The notes under the pieces were generated by a model that saw only the letters and a list, made by a program, of their open reading frames with translations, was not told where the DNA came from and searched no databases. This document shows, one piece after another, positions 1 to 9,494 of a DNA stretch of 64,000 nt. The translations under genes were made by a program, and so were the position numbers. Each line of letters opens with the position of its first letter. Position 1 is the stretch's first letter. This DNA comes from CAVSWT01 sp963775245 (GTDB taxonomy: Bacteria > Bacteroidota > Ignavibacteria > Ignavibacteriales > Ignavibacteriaceae): positions 62,001 to 126,000 of the forward strand of contig CAVZID010000021.1 of the NCBI GenBank assembly GCA_963775245.1. The letters run 5' to 3'.

Positions 1-621
1 TACTCCATATAGATAAAGAAGATTATTTTGCTCATCTTTTAAAACAGCTGAAGCAAATTTTGGTTCTTCTTTATTCCAAATTATATCTGAACCATTTGCA
101 GTGAGCCGGGTAAAATTCCAATCTTTATTTGAACCAACTGCAACACCTGAACCAATAACTTCAAAGTTAACTGGAAAGATACCTTCTTCAATCATCCGGA
201 CTTTTATAAAAAACAAATAAACTTTTTCATTTAAATAAACACCGTGCAAACACCAGACTCTAATTTCATCATGATGCTCATTTTTTAAAAGCGGTATTAA
301 AGTTTTAATATTTCCAAAACCATTAGTAATATATTTGAATTCCTTAAAACCGTTTTCACAACTTCTGTTAGATAAAATAAGGCCGGTGTTATTCAACATT
401 TGTTTAATTGTTCCTCTGCCTGACATATCTTTTGGGCCTACGACTTTTCCATCTGGATACCAAATACTTTCACCTTCTTTTCTGCTTCCGATTAAAGTAT
501 CACCAAAAAACCAGAGTATTTCGTTTTCCAAAGGAATTGAATAAGCACCATCCTGCCCAATCATCTCATGAGGATTGTCTTTAAATTGTATTCCTAAATC
601 ACAAACCAATTTTATCTTCAT
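1..621 (-). CDS. Partial propeller protein, DUF4185/GH43-like (3' end outside window)
   Basis: Reading leftward from the ATG at 621, 207 codons stay open to the window edge, so the C-terminus is missing. An in-frame TAA four codons upstream of the ATG limits the start. The visible part begins MKIKLVCDLG with no signal peptide. It contains DGAYSIPL followed by LWFFGDTLIG, the same pattern as DGIYSIPL and LILFSDTFIG in the secreted protein at 3028-4974. That pattern is typical of the first blade of DUF4185/GH43-like five-bladed propellers, which bind or cleave glycans. It is the most downstream visible gene of the leftward carbohydrate operon. Lack of an export signal suggests a cytoplasmic role, perhaps on imported oligosaccharides; this is inference. 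The family assignment rests on motif memory and on the in-window paralogue. Confidence 0.6.
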   Translation of the reverse strand, partial: MKIKLVCDLGIQFKDNPHEMIGQDGAYSIPLENEILWFFGDTLIGSRKEGESIWYPDGKVVGPKDMSGRGTIKQMLNNTGLILSNRSCENGFKEFKYITNGFGNIKTLIPLLKNEHHDEIRVWCLHGVYLNEKVYLFFIKVRMIEEGIFPVNFEVIGSGVAVGSNKDWNFTRLTANGSDIIWNKEEPKFASAVLKDEQNNLLYLYGV

Positions 622-705
622 CAAATTCAGTTACACCTTTAGAAACGAGGTTACTTCAGTAATGCAGCATTAAGGAAGTGAAGTAACGTTCATAGGAAAT
701 TATTT

Positions 706-1554
706 TTACTTTAAAAGAATCATTTTTTTAGTTTGAGTAAAGTTGTCTGAATTAATTTTATAATAGTAAATACCGCTTGATAAATTAGTATTTGAAAATT
801 TCACCGAATAATTACCAGCACTTTTATAACTATCAGCTAAAACTTCAACTTCTTTTCCAAGTGAATTGTAAACAGTGATATTTACATTTCCTTCCTTAAC
901 TATTGAATAGTTAATAGTTGTGGATGGATTAAAAGGGTTTGGGAAATTTTGACTTAACAAGTACTCAGTCGGAATTCCAGTTAATTTTGTTTCCTCAACT
1001 CCTGTCGCAGGACTAACTGTCACCATATGATTCATTGATGTATCAGTCCATGCGGAACTATTATCAACATCCTGTGTATTAAATACTAATAATTTTTCTG
1101 AATTTTTAGTAGTTAAATAACCTATAGGAAAATCTCCAGTCTTTTGTCCAACATTTAATTTCAACTCCACTTGATAAAGAGCATTTGCCGGATTTGAGTA
1201 TGCTTTATCCGATAAGAGCTTTAACCATTTCATATTCATGGGAGGAGGAATAGCTGAATCTACATTTCCATAGACTGGAATAATAGCTGTATCAACTATC
1301 ATATTTCCATTTCCTCCTGAAAATGAATAAGTACCGGATTTAAAAGTCCAGTCATCAGGCACTAAGACATCTACTGCTCCTTCGTGCGGGTTTGCATCAG
1401 CAGTTATATCTGAAATTACAATTGTCGTACTAAATGTATCTCCTTGTTTAACAGTAGTTGACTGATCTACAGATTCAATCAAACAGCCGTTAATTATAAC
1501 GGAAAAAACTAATGCGGCAATTACAACAGATAATATTTTTAGTTTCATTATCAT
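706..1554 (-). CDS. Secreted T9SS sorting-domain protein, paralogue A
   Basis: A 282-residue secreted protein. The N-terminus MIMKLKILSVVIAALVFSVI is a signal peptide followed by a Cys near residue 24, so it may be lipidated. Residues about 30-180 form a domain shared with the two genes upstream: a conserved 'NPH(K/E)G...VPDDWTF' stretch and an 'N(M)KW' motif. The last ~85 residues are a T9SS type A sorting domain (SQNFPNPFNPSTTINYSI ... SSGIYYYKI ... KKMILLK), which sends the protein through the outer membrane. AAAGAGG lies 9 bases before the first ATG. The function of the shared domain is unknown; its position beside a mannosidase and a TonB receptor suggests cell-surface glycan binding. 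It differs from its paralogues by lacking extra domains. Confidence 0.75.
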   Translation of the reverse strand: MIMKLKILSVVIAALVFSVIINGCLIESVDQSTTVKQGDTFSTTIVISDITADANPHEGAVDVLVPDDWTFKSGTYSFSGGNGNMIVDTAIIPVYGNVDSAIPPPMNMKWLKLLSDKAYSNPANALYQVELKLNVGQKTGDFPIGYLTTKNSEKLLVFNTQDVDNSSAWTDTSMNHMVTVSPATGVEETKLTGIPTEYLLSQNFPNPFNPSTTINYSIVKEGNVNITVYNSLGKEVEVLADSYKSAGNYSVKFSNTNLSSGIYYYKINSDNFTQTKKMILLK

Positions 1555-1660
1555 TTTATTATTCCTCTTTAAGAATATTGCATCTAAATTTTAATAAACC
1601 TGTTCTTACTTTTACAATAATTAAACTTCTCTAATTTTATCTGTATAGCAAACGTCTATT

Positions 1661-1695
1661 ATATAGCTGCCTGTAAATAAATCAGGCAGCTATAT
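1661..1695. terminator. Perfect 13-bp stem-loop, probable terminator
   Basis: ATATAGCTGCCTG (1661-1673) and its exact reverse complement (1683-1695) enclose a 9-base loop. The hairpin lies between two minus-strand genes (stop at 1748, start at 1554). The T-rich tail (TTATTTTTT) is on the + strand side, whereas the minus-strand exit is only moderately U-rich. It could be a terminator or mRNA-stabilising hairpin for the 1748-2881 transcript. Confidence 0.55.
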
Positions 1696-1747
1696 TTATT
1701 TTTTAAAGTAAGCTATGAATTAATCAATTTTTTAAATATTTAATAAA

Positions 1748-2881
1748 TTATTTCATCAATACCATTTTCTTTGATTGAGCAAACACGGTTCCATCTGCTC
1801 CTTTAGCAGAGATAGAATAAATGTATGTTCCGCTTGAAAAATTACTTGCATCTATTTTTAAAGAATGGTTCCCAATTGAAAATTGTCCATCAGCCAAAAT
1901 GGAAACTTCCTGACCCACAGCATTAAATAATTTTACTGTTACTTGAGATTCAACAGGAACAGAAAACTGAATTGAAGTTGAAGGATTAAACGGATTTGGA
2001 TAATTCTGAGAAAGTGTAAAGTTACTAATTGTTGTATAATTTAATTCAACAGTTTTTGAATAAGTAAATGAACCATCATTATCAATTTGTTTCAACCTAT
2101 AATAATATTTGTTTGTATTAACATTTCTATCAACATATTGGTAGGTATTTCTATTTGTTGTGGTTCCATTGCCTTGGACAAATTCAACTTTCATAAAGTT
2201 TTTATTATCTAAACTTTTTTCAATTTCAAAACCATGGTTGTTCGTTTCCGTAGCTGTTTCCCATTTTAATGAAACACCATTTTTTACAATTGCTGCATTG
2301 AATGAGGTCAATTCAACCGGAACTGTTCCGGAAATTGTAATAGAATTATTCATGCTGATATCATAATAAGTTGGATCTGTAAAATCCAATGCCGCATCTG
2401 AAACAAAATATCCTAAATTGAAATTACCCTGTGTAGCCGATGTTGTCATTTTAACTGTAAGCATTACATCAACCGTATCAACAAGTGTTAGATGAGATTG
2501 AGATGATTGATATACAACCCACTTCATATCCGTGCCGCTTGGATAACGAGTTTCTAAAGTATCTGTCCAATAATCTTCTATACCTCCTGGTTCGGCATCT
2601 GAGGAATCAGGATCTAAATAAGTACAATAATCAGAATATCCGCCAGAGAAATAAACTGTATCGATAGTCCAATCATTTGGAACTAATAAGCCAACAATTC
2701 CATAGTGCGGATTTGAATCTGATTGACCTTGTACAGAAACAGTTACCACAGAAGTAATCTGCTCGCCACCTTGAGCACTTGAAGGCTGGCTGACAAGAGT
2801 AATTACAAAACAGCCGGCGATTATTGCAGCAGTTATAATGGCTGCTGCAAAAGCTAGTTTGACAGTATTTTTACCGTTCAT
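1748..2881 (-). CDS. Secreted T9SS sorting-domain protein, paralogue B
   Basis: 377 residues with a signal peptide (MNGKNTVKLAFAAAIITAAI) and a Cys at about position 24 in 'AGCFV', as in the neighbours. The N-terminal ~185 residues repeat the paralogue domain ('SNPHYGIVGLLVPNDWTI', 'GTDMKWVVYQ'). The segment 'VELTSFNAAIVKNGVSLKWE' to 'YYRLKQIDNDG' is the linker often seen before Bacteroidota/Ignavibacteria sorting domains. The C-terminus (LSQNYPNPFNPSTSIQFSV ... SSGTYIYSI ... KKMVLMK) is a T9SS type A sorting domain. AGGAG lies 6 bases before the ATG. It is predicted to be exported and cell-surface-attached. The specific ligand is unknown. Confidence 0.75.
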   Translation of the reverse strand: MNGKNTVKLAFAAAIITAAIIAGCFVITLVSQPSSAQGGEQITSVVTVSVQGQSDSNPHYGIVGLLVPNDWTIDTVYFSGGYSDYCTYLDPDSSDAEPGGIEDYWTDTLETRYPSGTDMKWVVYQSSQSHLTLVDTVDVMLTVKMTTSATQGNFNLGYFVSDAALDFTDPTYYDISMNNSITISGTVPVELTSFNAAIVKNGVSLKWETATETNNHGFEIEKSLDNKNFMKVEFVQGNGTTTNRNTYQYVDRNVNTNKYYYRLKQIDNDGSFTYSKTVELNYTTISNFTLSQNYPNPFNPSTSIQFSVPVESQVTVKLFNAVGQEVSILADGQFSIGNHSLKIDASNFSSGTYIYSISAKGADGTVFAQSKKMVLMK

Positions 2882-3027
2882 TTTATTCTCCTATGTTTAT
2901 TATTAATTGATAAGAACTAAATAGAAATAGAAAATTTTTGAAGGCAATCAAACAACCTCCTTCCTTAATGCCTTATTTTCAACTCTATATTTTAATTAAT
3001 TATAAATCCTCTATAATTCTTTATTTA

Positions 3028-4974
3028 TTATTTTAAGTAGACCATCTTTTTTGTAATTATAAAATTATCTGCCTGTAGTGTGTAAAAATATATTCCACTT
3101 GCAAGAGATTTTCTTTTTAAATTATTTACATTAAATGTGTATGAGTGAAATCCTGCATTTAATTTATCCTTCACTATCTCCGATATTTTATTTCCTAGTA
3201 TGTCGTAAACAATTAATGAGACGTTTGAATTTTGTTTTAAACTAAAGTTAATTGTTGTACTTGGATTGAAAGGATTAGGATAATTCTGTTCCAATTTAAA
3301 TCCATCTACAACATTTTCCATTTCAAGGACTTTTGTTGTTGTTGTATCATTAATCTTTAAATAAATAAAACGAGGACGATAGATATCAGCGTTATTTATA
3401 AGAGATGAAAAATCAAATGAATTGACATTATAACTAATTAATAATTCATCCTTAGTTGATAAACTTGGATGCGCTTTTGCATTATAAACAAAAATGTTCG
3501 GATCTTGTATAACCTCAGGACAATTATAAATAGTATGAAAAATTCCGAATGGACCAACCGGGCTTTCACCTAATTTGACTGCCACGGTATTTCCTGATTG
3601 AACAACTAATAAAAACTTATTATCGTTTAACGGTGTTACACTAAACTCTTGAGATATTCCTGATGTTATTGATTTGCAGTCTTCAATTTTATCACCCCAA
3701 TCATTTCCATTCCAAAATTTCCATTTATCAAAATGCTCAATGTCCTGCGGTAAAAATCTTGCAGCAACAAGGTTCTTTCCTGATCCGGTTGTTTTAGGGC
3801 CATATATATAAATATATCCATCTGGTGAAGGATTCCCGGACACAGTTGTCATAGGCATTATTGCCTGTCCGAGAAGAATTGTTGTATCTTCATTAATGCT
3901 TTTATAATAAAAAGGCGTATCAAACTGCTTTACGTTTGATATAAAATTTTGTTCATCAAAATTAAACTTTAATAGAACGGCACCATTTATTTCAAACCCA
4001 AAAGCACCACTGCCGTTTGCATTTAATCTTATAGCAAAAACATAAATTGTATCATCAATGGAAATTCCATCCATTAACCAATACCAATCACCTGAATGTG
4101 CGTTTGGAGTTTGAGGTACATAAACTGAAAGCGGATTTCCAGAAGAATCTTGACGCCAGAAAAATTTAATACTGTCAGAATTTGGAGTTGTATTTGGAAT
4201 AAATGCTAATGTATTATTAATTAATTTAGCATTTACTCTATGATTATTACTGTCTACATCTCCAATAAATGTATCACTAAATAAAATTAAATGTTTATCA
4301 TTAACATCTGTCGATGGCTGTTCTGAACCGTTCAAAGGAATAGAATAAATACCATCTGAACCTGTCCAGCCGCTTTTTCTATCAAGAATTTCATCCCATT
4401 CAGGAGCCGGCCTTGTCTCAAAAATTGAAGTGCATAAATTGGAATCAGGAACCCCAATGGGATGAGGAAATGATACAGGAGCCCATTGGGGATTTCCCGA
4501 AGATAATAATCCTGATGTAGCTTTTGTTGTAAGATAGCCAATATTAAAACAGCCTTCTGTTTGGCCCACTTGCATTTTCAAATGGACAATAAACGTAGTC
4601 GGGTCATTATATGTATATCCGGTATCGGAGATGAAAACAAACCACTTCATATTGTTTCCGTAGTTTGCGTTAGGAAAATATTTCTCAACAGAATCCTGCC
4701 ACGCTGAAGATTCGCTAAAAATACCGTTACCCAAATTTGAAGTATAGTCTGCTGAAATAAATGTCCAATCATCAGGGGCTGCAATTCCCACTAAACCTTT
4801 ATGAACATTGGTTTCAGGGACTATAGTGCTTGTTATTGAAAGTTCTATATTAATAATTTCACCAGGTTTTGCAGATTTTGGCTGCTTTACATAATCAAAT
4901 AAACAGCCTTCCAATACTTGAGCACTTAAAATTGTACACATAATTATAATTATCTTAATAAGTTTATTTTTCAT
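3028..4974 (-). CDS. Secreted propeller (DUF4185/GH43-like) protein with T9SS sorting domain, paralogue C
   Basis: 648 residues. A signal peptide with lipobox-like 'LEGC' is followed by the domain shared with 706-1554 and 1748-2881 ('NVHKGLVGIAAPDDWTF', 'NNMKWFVFIS'). Residues ~200-560 form a second domain opening with SGWTGSDGIYSIPLNG and LILFSDTFIG, a pattern of DUF4185/GH43-like beta-propellers. The last ~85 residues are a T9SS sorting domain (LEQNYPNPFNPSTTINFSL). The start lies only 5 bases after the stop of the alpha-mannosidase gene, so the two are co-transcribed. The likely role is binding or hydrolysis of a surface or environmental glycan, with products passed to the TonB receptor of the same operon. 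The substrate is not determined; mannose-containing glycan is an inference from the neighbour. Confidence 0.7.
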   Translation of the reverse strand: MKNKLIKIIIIMCTILSAQVLEGCLFDYVKQPKSAKPGEIINIELSITSTIVPETNVHKGLVGIAAPDDWTFISADYTSNLGNGIFSESSAWQDSVEKYFPNANYGNNMKWFVFISDTGYTYNDPTTFIVHLKMQVGQTEGCFNIGYLTTKATSGLLSSGNPQWAPVSFPHPIGVPDSNLCTSIFETRPAPEWDEILDRKSGWTGSDGIYSIPLNGSEQPSTDVNDKHLILFSDTFIGDVDSNNHRVNAKLINNTLAFIPNTTPNSDSIKFFWRQDSSGNPLSVYVPQTPNAHSGDWYWLMDGISIDDTIYVFAIRLNANGSGAFGFEINGAVLLKFNFDEQNFISNVKQFDTPFYYKSINEDTTILLGQAIMPMTTVSGNPSPDGYIYIYGPKTTGSGKNLVAARFLPQDIEHFDKWKFWNGNDWGDKIEDCKSITSGISQEFSVTPLNDNKFLLVVQSGNTVAVKLGESPVGPFGIFHTIYNCPEVIQDPNIFVYNAKAHPSLSTKDELLISYNVNSFDFSSLINNADIYRPRFIYLKINDTTTTKVLEMENVVDGFKLEQNYPNPFNPSTTINFSLKQNSNVSLIVYDILGNKISEIVKDKLNAGFHSYTFNVNNLKRKSLASGIYFYTLQADNFIITKKMVYLK

Positions 4975-4979
4975 TTAAT

Positions 4980-7900
4980 CTATTTCGCTACCGTTTCACT
5001 TTCTTTTAATGAAATTTTTATTGTAGCTATTTCATTAGGCCGTAAATCAACTTTTACCGAATCTCCTTTCAATTTTAATTTCTTCTCTTCATCTTCTAAA
5101 TAAGTAACTGAAGCTGCAGAGCCATTTTTCATAAACTCCGATGAAATATTTCCGGATTCATTATTATTTGGATTCATATTTTGAACTCTGATCAGGAAGT
5201 AATAATCCTTTGCAGATGGAATTATTGTTAATAAATTTAAATCCGGGTTATCAATTTTGAAGTAACTTTGTTCAGTGGGTTCTGTTCTGTACCAGCTTCT
5301 TCTGCTTATTGGTGGGGTATTAATTTCCCATCCGAATTTTGATGTGAAAGTTGGATTGAAATTTCCTTTATGATTTGTAAAACTATATCTAAAAACTATT
5401 TTGCCTGTATTCTCCTCGTAACGATTCCAATTTTTAGGGAAGTTATTTACCAAAGATGAAATTAAAACTTTTTGATTATTTGCATCTCTTAAACGAATAA
5501 CTCTCGCATCTAAGGAAGTCCAGCTTATAGATTGATTACTATTATATAGAGCAACTGATCTCCGTATTGAAAAGCCTTCTTTTGTAGTGCCTGGAAATTT
5601 GTCTTTTTCAGGATTTATAAATCCACCAATTATTTCCGGCCTTATTTCTTGATTATCTATTTTAAATGGAAATGCGACTGCATATTCTTCAAGCTTGTCA
5701 GTTGGATTTAGTTTAGAAGTATTTACTTTTTGTTCAATATCTATTCTATCAACATTATTCCAGAGTATATATTTTGTGTCTTCAAAAACCTCATCATCTC
5801 TTTTTACCTGCAGAATAACTCTTACCGGGCTTTCATCTTTTATCTCTAATTTTTGATTTGTAAAATTTAGTTGAGAAAAAGTCTGATTATCCTGGAACTT
5901 TTCAATTAAAGGCTGATTAAAGCCAAGCGGATTATTTTTATCTATTAATTCTTTGTTTGATTTCTTATCGATGATACTTTTAATTTTATTTGATGTTTTA
6001 TCAACTGTAATTTTATAGAATTGGTTTTCTATTGAATTATCTGAAACATTTAAACCAATATTTTTTATTTTACCCGGTTTTGTAATTGGCTGAAGTCGAT
6101 ATTTTTTATATCCAAAAGATGGAAGTCCTTTTGCGACAAAGTATAATTTATAACCCTCTCTAAAGCTTTCTACTTTTTCTTTAGTTGTAAGATCAATTAC
6201 TTCATATTGCTGCATATTTTCTTCTGTAAACTGAACTTCAACAGTTGCATCTCTTTTCCAGGACAATGTATTAAAAACAATTAATCCTTCACCTTCAAAA
6301 CTCTCTTCCGGCTTACCGATTCTGTACATAGAGCGTTCTAAAAGTTCTTCGGTATTTAAATATGCATTATGCACATAGCTTTTTCGATACTCTTGAGTAA
6401 TTAAATTTTCTTCTGGTGAACCATAACCATATTCAAGTCCGCTGCCATGGCCGCTAAAGTTTAACATTGATCGATAGGCATTATGCACTATATCAGAAAG
6501 CGGCAGTTTATTTTTATCAATTAACCAGGTTAAGCTTGCCAGCTTTTCTGCCGATAACAGATTATTTTGAACCCATCTATGTTCTTTCATTCTTTCTGCT
6601 TCACCCTGGTAAAAAACATCCCAGTTTGATGTCCAATCACCTCTGATTAAGGGCAATGATTTTCCATATTCTTTAACAAACTCTTCTCCAAACTTTGAAA
6701 CATTGCTAGAAATAAATTTGGGATATTCAAATTCTTTGTTCCATTTTTTCATATTCAGAAATTGATCTTTGGGAACAATGCTGTTATCTCCAAAAGCACT
6801 ATTCAATAAGATTAAATCATAATTATAACCACGTTCGATTAATTTGTTTATTCTTTCATACATTCTTTGTTGAATCGCTAAACTTCCTCTATCCCCTTCC
6901 AGTCCATACGATTTTCCTTCGTTATATGCTTCATTCAAATAAGTCACTACTTTGCTACTGTCTGACCCTTCCCAAATAAATGCCTTAGGTAAATCCTTCT
7001 GGAGATTATAATTATTAAAAAATTCATTTATCCCTTCCGCAAGAAAATTTACTCCGGCATTTTTTAACACTTGCGGAACTATCCATGCTTCTCCCGGAAC
7101 ATCATTATAAACAGCGGCATTAAATTTTAATCCATATTTATCTTTCAACTCTTTTGCTTTGAATAACGATTGAATCATTTCCTCCTCACCAACCCAGCCT
7201 GTAAATGGATTTGAATAAAGAGGTGAGGCAGCAATACGTCCTTCCTTAATTAAATCAATAATTTTTTGAAACTGTTCTGGACTTCGTGATTGCTGGTATT
7301 GCTCGAGCTGCCATAAAGTTTCTATTGTCCAATGGAAATCCGGATAATCTTTACACATTTGTAAAACTTCATCGAGTGTGTTTGCATGAATTTCTTTTAC
7401 AACAGGCTGCGGACGAGTGTAACCAATATCAGTATGAGCAAGCATCATCATATGAATTTTATAATGAGGTTTTTGTTTAAAAGTAATTGCTTGTTCTATT
7501 TTTTTATTATTTATAGAAAGAGCAGCTTTTGTATCAATATCATTTTTTATATCCGGGATATAAATCTCATGCCTGCTTTCACCGAAAGGAATTGAATCTA
7601 AATTAAATGAATAGCTTTTGTCATTAATATTGAATGAAAATTTACCTTCCGTCGTATTTGAATATGGAGATGTTATTACAACATCAAATCTTTGTTTTAA
7701 AATATTATCAATTTTTTTAAAGAAGAAAGTTGACACAACTTTAAATTCAGGTTGACTGATTTTATTTGGTAAATCAATTTTAACATTATCAAGCGGTTTC
7801 CCGTTTTCACTAAGCAGCTTTAAATAAAATCCCCATTCCCATTTTATCATTTCAAAAAACGCTAATTCATTATTTGCATTCGAATTGCCGACTTTTACAA

Positions 7901-8453
7901 GAATTAAATTCTTTCCTTTTTTAAGATTTATTTTAATAGAATCCTGGTCGACTTTTGCATTTCTAGCATTTGTAATAGAATAAACTTCTTCTCCATTTAT
8001 AAAAATTTTTCCAAAAGAATTACTTCCAAATTTTATTACGGCATTTTGTTGAATAGGGCTTTCCACATAGGCTGCTGCATATCCAGTTATTGCGTACCAA
8101 ATTTTTTCTGGAACATTTGCAGGTATAGTCCAACGAAGAGATTTATCAAAATCCAAAAATCCATTTGAAGAAATTGATAAAGGGATCCAGTTTACATCTT
8201 GAGTTTTAACTATTGTATCGCGTTCAACTTTTCCCCAATATGGCTCAATATTTTTTTCATCGATAACATCTTTGTCTGAAGGAATGCCGAATCCGGTAAG
8301 AGGCTGATCAAAAGGGCCTGCTGCAATCCAACAGGGAATAAAGCCATCTTTAGTTAGAGGCAACTGATTAGCATTTGCATCTTGTGAAAATGAAAGTTGG
8401 CTGAAACAGCTTAATAACAAAATGTTTAAGATTATAAAAAACTTTTTTAACAA
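4980..8453 (-). CDS. GH38-family alpha-mannosidase-like glycoside hydrolase, exported
   Basis: 1157 residues with an N-terminal signal peptide (KKFFIILNILLLSCFSQLSF). After a ~330-residue beta-rich region, the catalytic barrel starts at about residue 335 with HMMMLAHTDIGYTRPQP; the His and Asp of 'HTDIGY' correspond to the metal ligands of GH38 enzymes. 'YNDVPGEAW' near residue 449 carries the probable nucleophile/metal-binding Asp. 'LNFSGHGSGLEYGYGSPEEN' lies further on, and a long C-terminal beta-sandwich follows, as usual for GH38. Family 38 enzymes are retaining, metal-dependent alpha-mannosidases, but this divergent subgroup could act on other sugars. It is followed 5 bases later by the sorting-domain propeller gene and preceded by a PorV-like gene. 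It has no T9SS sorting domain of its own, so a periplasmic location is likely. Confidence 0.8.
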   Translation of the reverse strand: MLKKFFIILNILLLSCFSQLSFSQDANANQLPLTKDGFIPCWIAAGPFDQPLTGFGIPSDKDVIDEKNIEPYWGKVERDTIVKTQDVNWIPLSISSNGFLDFDKSLRWTIPANVPEKIWYAITGYAAAYVESPIQQNAVIKFGSNSFGKIFINGEEVYSITNARNAKVDQDSIKINLKKGKNLILVKVGNSNANNELAFFEMIKWEWGFYLKLLSENGKPLDNVKIDLPNKISQPEFKVVSTFFFKKIDNILKQRFDVVITSPYSNTTEGKFSFNINDKSYSFNLDSIPFGESRHEIYIPDIKNDIDTKAALSINNKKIEQAITFKQKPHYKIHMMMLAHTDIGYTRPQPVVKEIHANTLDEVLQMCKDYPDFHWTIETLWQLEQYQQSRSPEQFQKIIDLIKEGRIAASPLYSNPFTGWVGEEEMIQSLFKAKELKDKYGLKFNAAVYNDVPGEAWIVPQVLKNAGVNFLAEGINEFFNNYNLQKDLPKAFIWEGSDSSKVVTYLNEAYNEGKSYGLEGDRGSLAIQQRMYERINKLIERGYNYDLILLNSAFGDNSIVPKDQFLNMKKWNKEFEYPKFISSNVSKFGEEFVKEYGKSLPLIRGDWTSNWDVFYQGEAERMKEHRWVQNNLLSAEKLASLTWLIDKNKLPLSDIVHNAYRSMLNFSGHGSGLEYGYGSPEENLITQEYRKSYVHNAYLNTEELLERSMYRIGKPEESFEGEGLIVFNTLSWKRDATVEVQFTEENMQQYEVIDLTTKEKVESFREGYKLYFVAKGLPSFGYKKYRLQPITKPGKIKNIGLNVSDNSIENQFYKITVDKTSNKIKSIIDKKSNKELIDKNNPLGFNQPLIEKFQDNQTFSQLNFTNQKLEIKDESPVRVILQVKRDDEVFEDTKYILWNNVDRIDIEQKVNTSKLNPTDKLEEYAVAFPFKIDNQEIRPEIIGGFINPEKDKFPGTTKEGFSIRRSVALYNSNQSISWTSLDARVIRLRDANNQKVLISSLVNNFPKNWNRYEENTGKIVFRYSFTNHKGNFNPTFTSKFGWEINTPPISRRSWYRTEPTEQSYFKIDNPDLNLLTIIPSAKDYYFLIRVQNMNPNNNESGNISSEFMKNGSAASVTYLEDEEKKLKLKGDSVKVDLRPNEIATIKISLKESETVAK

Positions 8454-8529
8454 CTTTTATCCTTTAATATTTAAGTAAATTCAATTGATTTTTTTTGTGT
8501 TCAATTAATTCTTTTATAAAACATTAAAA

Positions 8530-9483
8530 CTAAAATTCAACACCTACAGTAATTCTTTGAATATCTGAGAAAACAATTTCTGAAGGTGTATAAGAATAAT
8601 CGAGTATGATTTTAATATTGGAAGTAATCGCCGGCTTAACCCCAAATCCAAATGAGAATTTTCCAATATCATTATTTAACCTGTAGCCGCCTCTAACATT
8701 TATAATATTTACAATTGTGCTTTCTATTCCAAAGTTAACCCATTCATTATTATCAGTTGGATGAACAAGTTCTGCTGCCGCATTAAACTTCAAATCATTT
8801 AAGGAAAATAATTCATCCGTTGCACTTACTCTAAATAAAAGCGGTGTTCGAAAAACTTGATTTACAAGTTTCATGTCGGGGCCAAAATGCTGCAATGCAA
8901 AACCTAATTTTAACTGCCTAAAACCAGTATAATAAATTGTCCCAACGTCAAATAAAAAATTGTTGAATGAATAATTATCTAATTTTTCATTTACAAATTT
9001 TAATTGAAGCCCGATTGAAAGCTTATCTGTAAATCTTCTTGCCGCAGCAATTGCAAAAAGCAAATCACCGGCTTGCACCATTCTGCCTGTTCCATCCGGC
9101 TGTAGCGCGGTTGTTTCTTCAAATTCTTTTATGTTGAGTGATATAGCACTTATGGCAACTACAAATGAAGCTACAGGAAAAGCAACAACAGCTGCATTGT
9201 GTTTGCTACCAGCAAGCCAATTATTATTTGAAAAAGACACTTCTCTATTTTCTACATAAGCTATGCCGGCAGGATTCCAGAAAACTGCATTTGCATTGTC
9301 AACAATAGCGGAAGCTGCACTTCCTAAAGCTGTCTCTCTTGCGCCTACTCCAATTTTTAAAAATTGTAATCCTGATGAACCTGCTTTTGAAAATTCAAAA
9401 CCATAATCATATTGTGCTCTTGTTATTGAGAAACTTGTAATTAAAATAAAAGCAATAAATATTTTAAGGATATAATCCTTCAT
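8530..9483 (-). CDS. PorV/PorQ-family outer-membrane barrel protein
   Basis: 317 residues: signal peptide, then the family hallmark 'FLKIGVGARETALGSA...NANAVFWNPAGIAY' (residues ~40-80), followed by alternating amphipathic beta strands. It ends in 'RITVGVEF', with the terminal aromatic typical of outer-membrane barrels. PorV/PorQ proteins assist T9SS substrates at the outer membrane, for example in C-terminal domain processing and attachment. Many Ignavibacteria genomes carry several copies next to exported proteins. Here it sits between the mannosidase and a sorting-domain protein whose stop is 11 bases upstream of its ATG. This suggests a dedicated shuttle for the exported proteins of this operon. 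Confidence 0.8.
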   Translation of the reverse strand: MKDYILKIFIAFILITSFSITRAQYDYGFEFSKAGSSGLQFLKIGVGARETALGSAASAIVDNANAVFWNPAGIAYVENREVSFSNNNWLAGSKHNAAVVAFPVASFVVAISAISLNIKEFEETTALQPDGTGRMVQAGDLLFAIAAARRFTDKLSIGLQLKFVNEKLDNYSFNNFLFDVGTIYYTGFRQLKLGFALQHFGPDMKLVNQVFRTPLLFRVSATDELFSLNDLKFNAAAELVHPTDNNEWVNFGIESTIVNIINVRGGYRLNNDIGKFSFGFGVKPAITSNIKIILDYSYTPSEIVFSDIQRITVGVEF

Positions 9484-9494
9484 AAAAATTCTTT

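Noticed and set aside
1661..1704. Plus-strand intrinsic terminator from the hairpin followed by TTATTTTTT
   Set aside because: No plus-strand gene ends here; the hairpin more likely serves the minus-strand transcript, so the T-tract orientation is not taken as proof.
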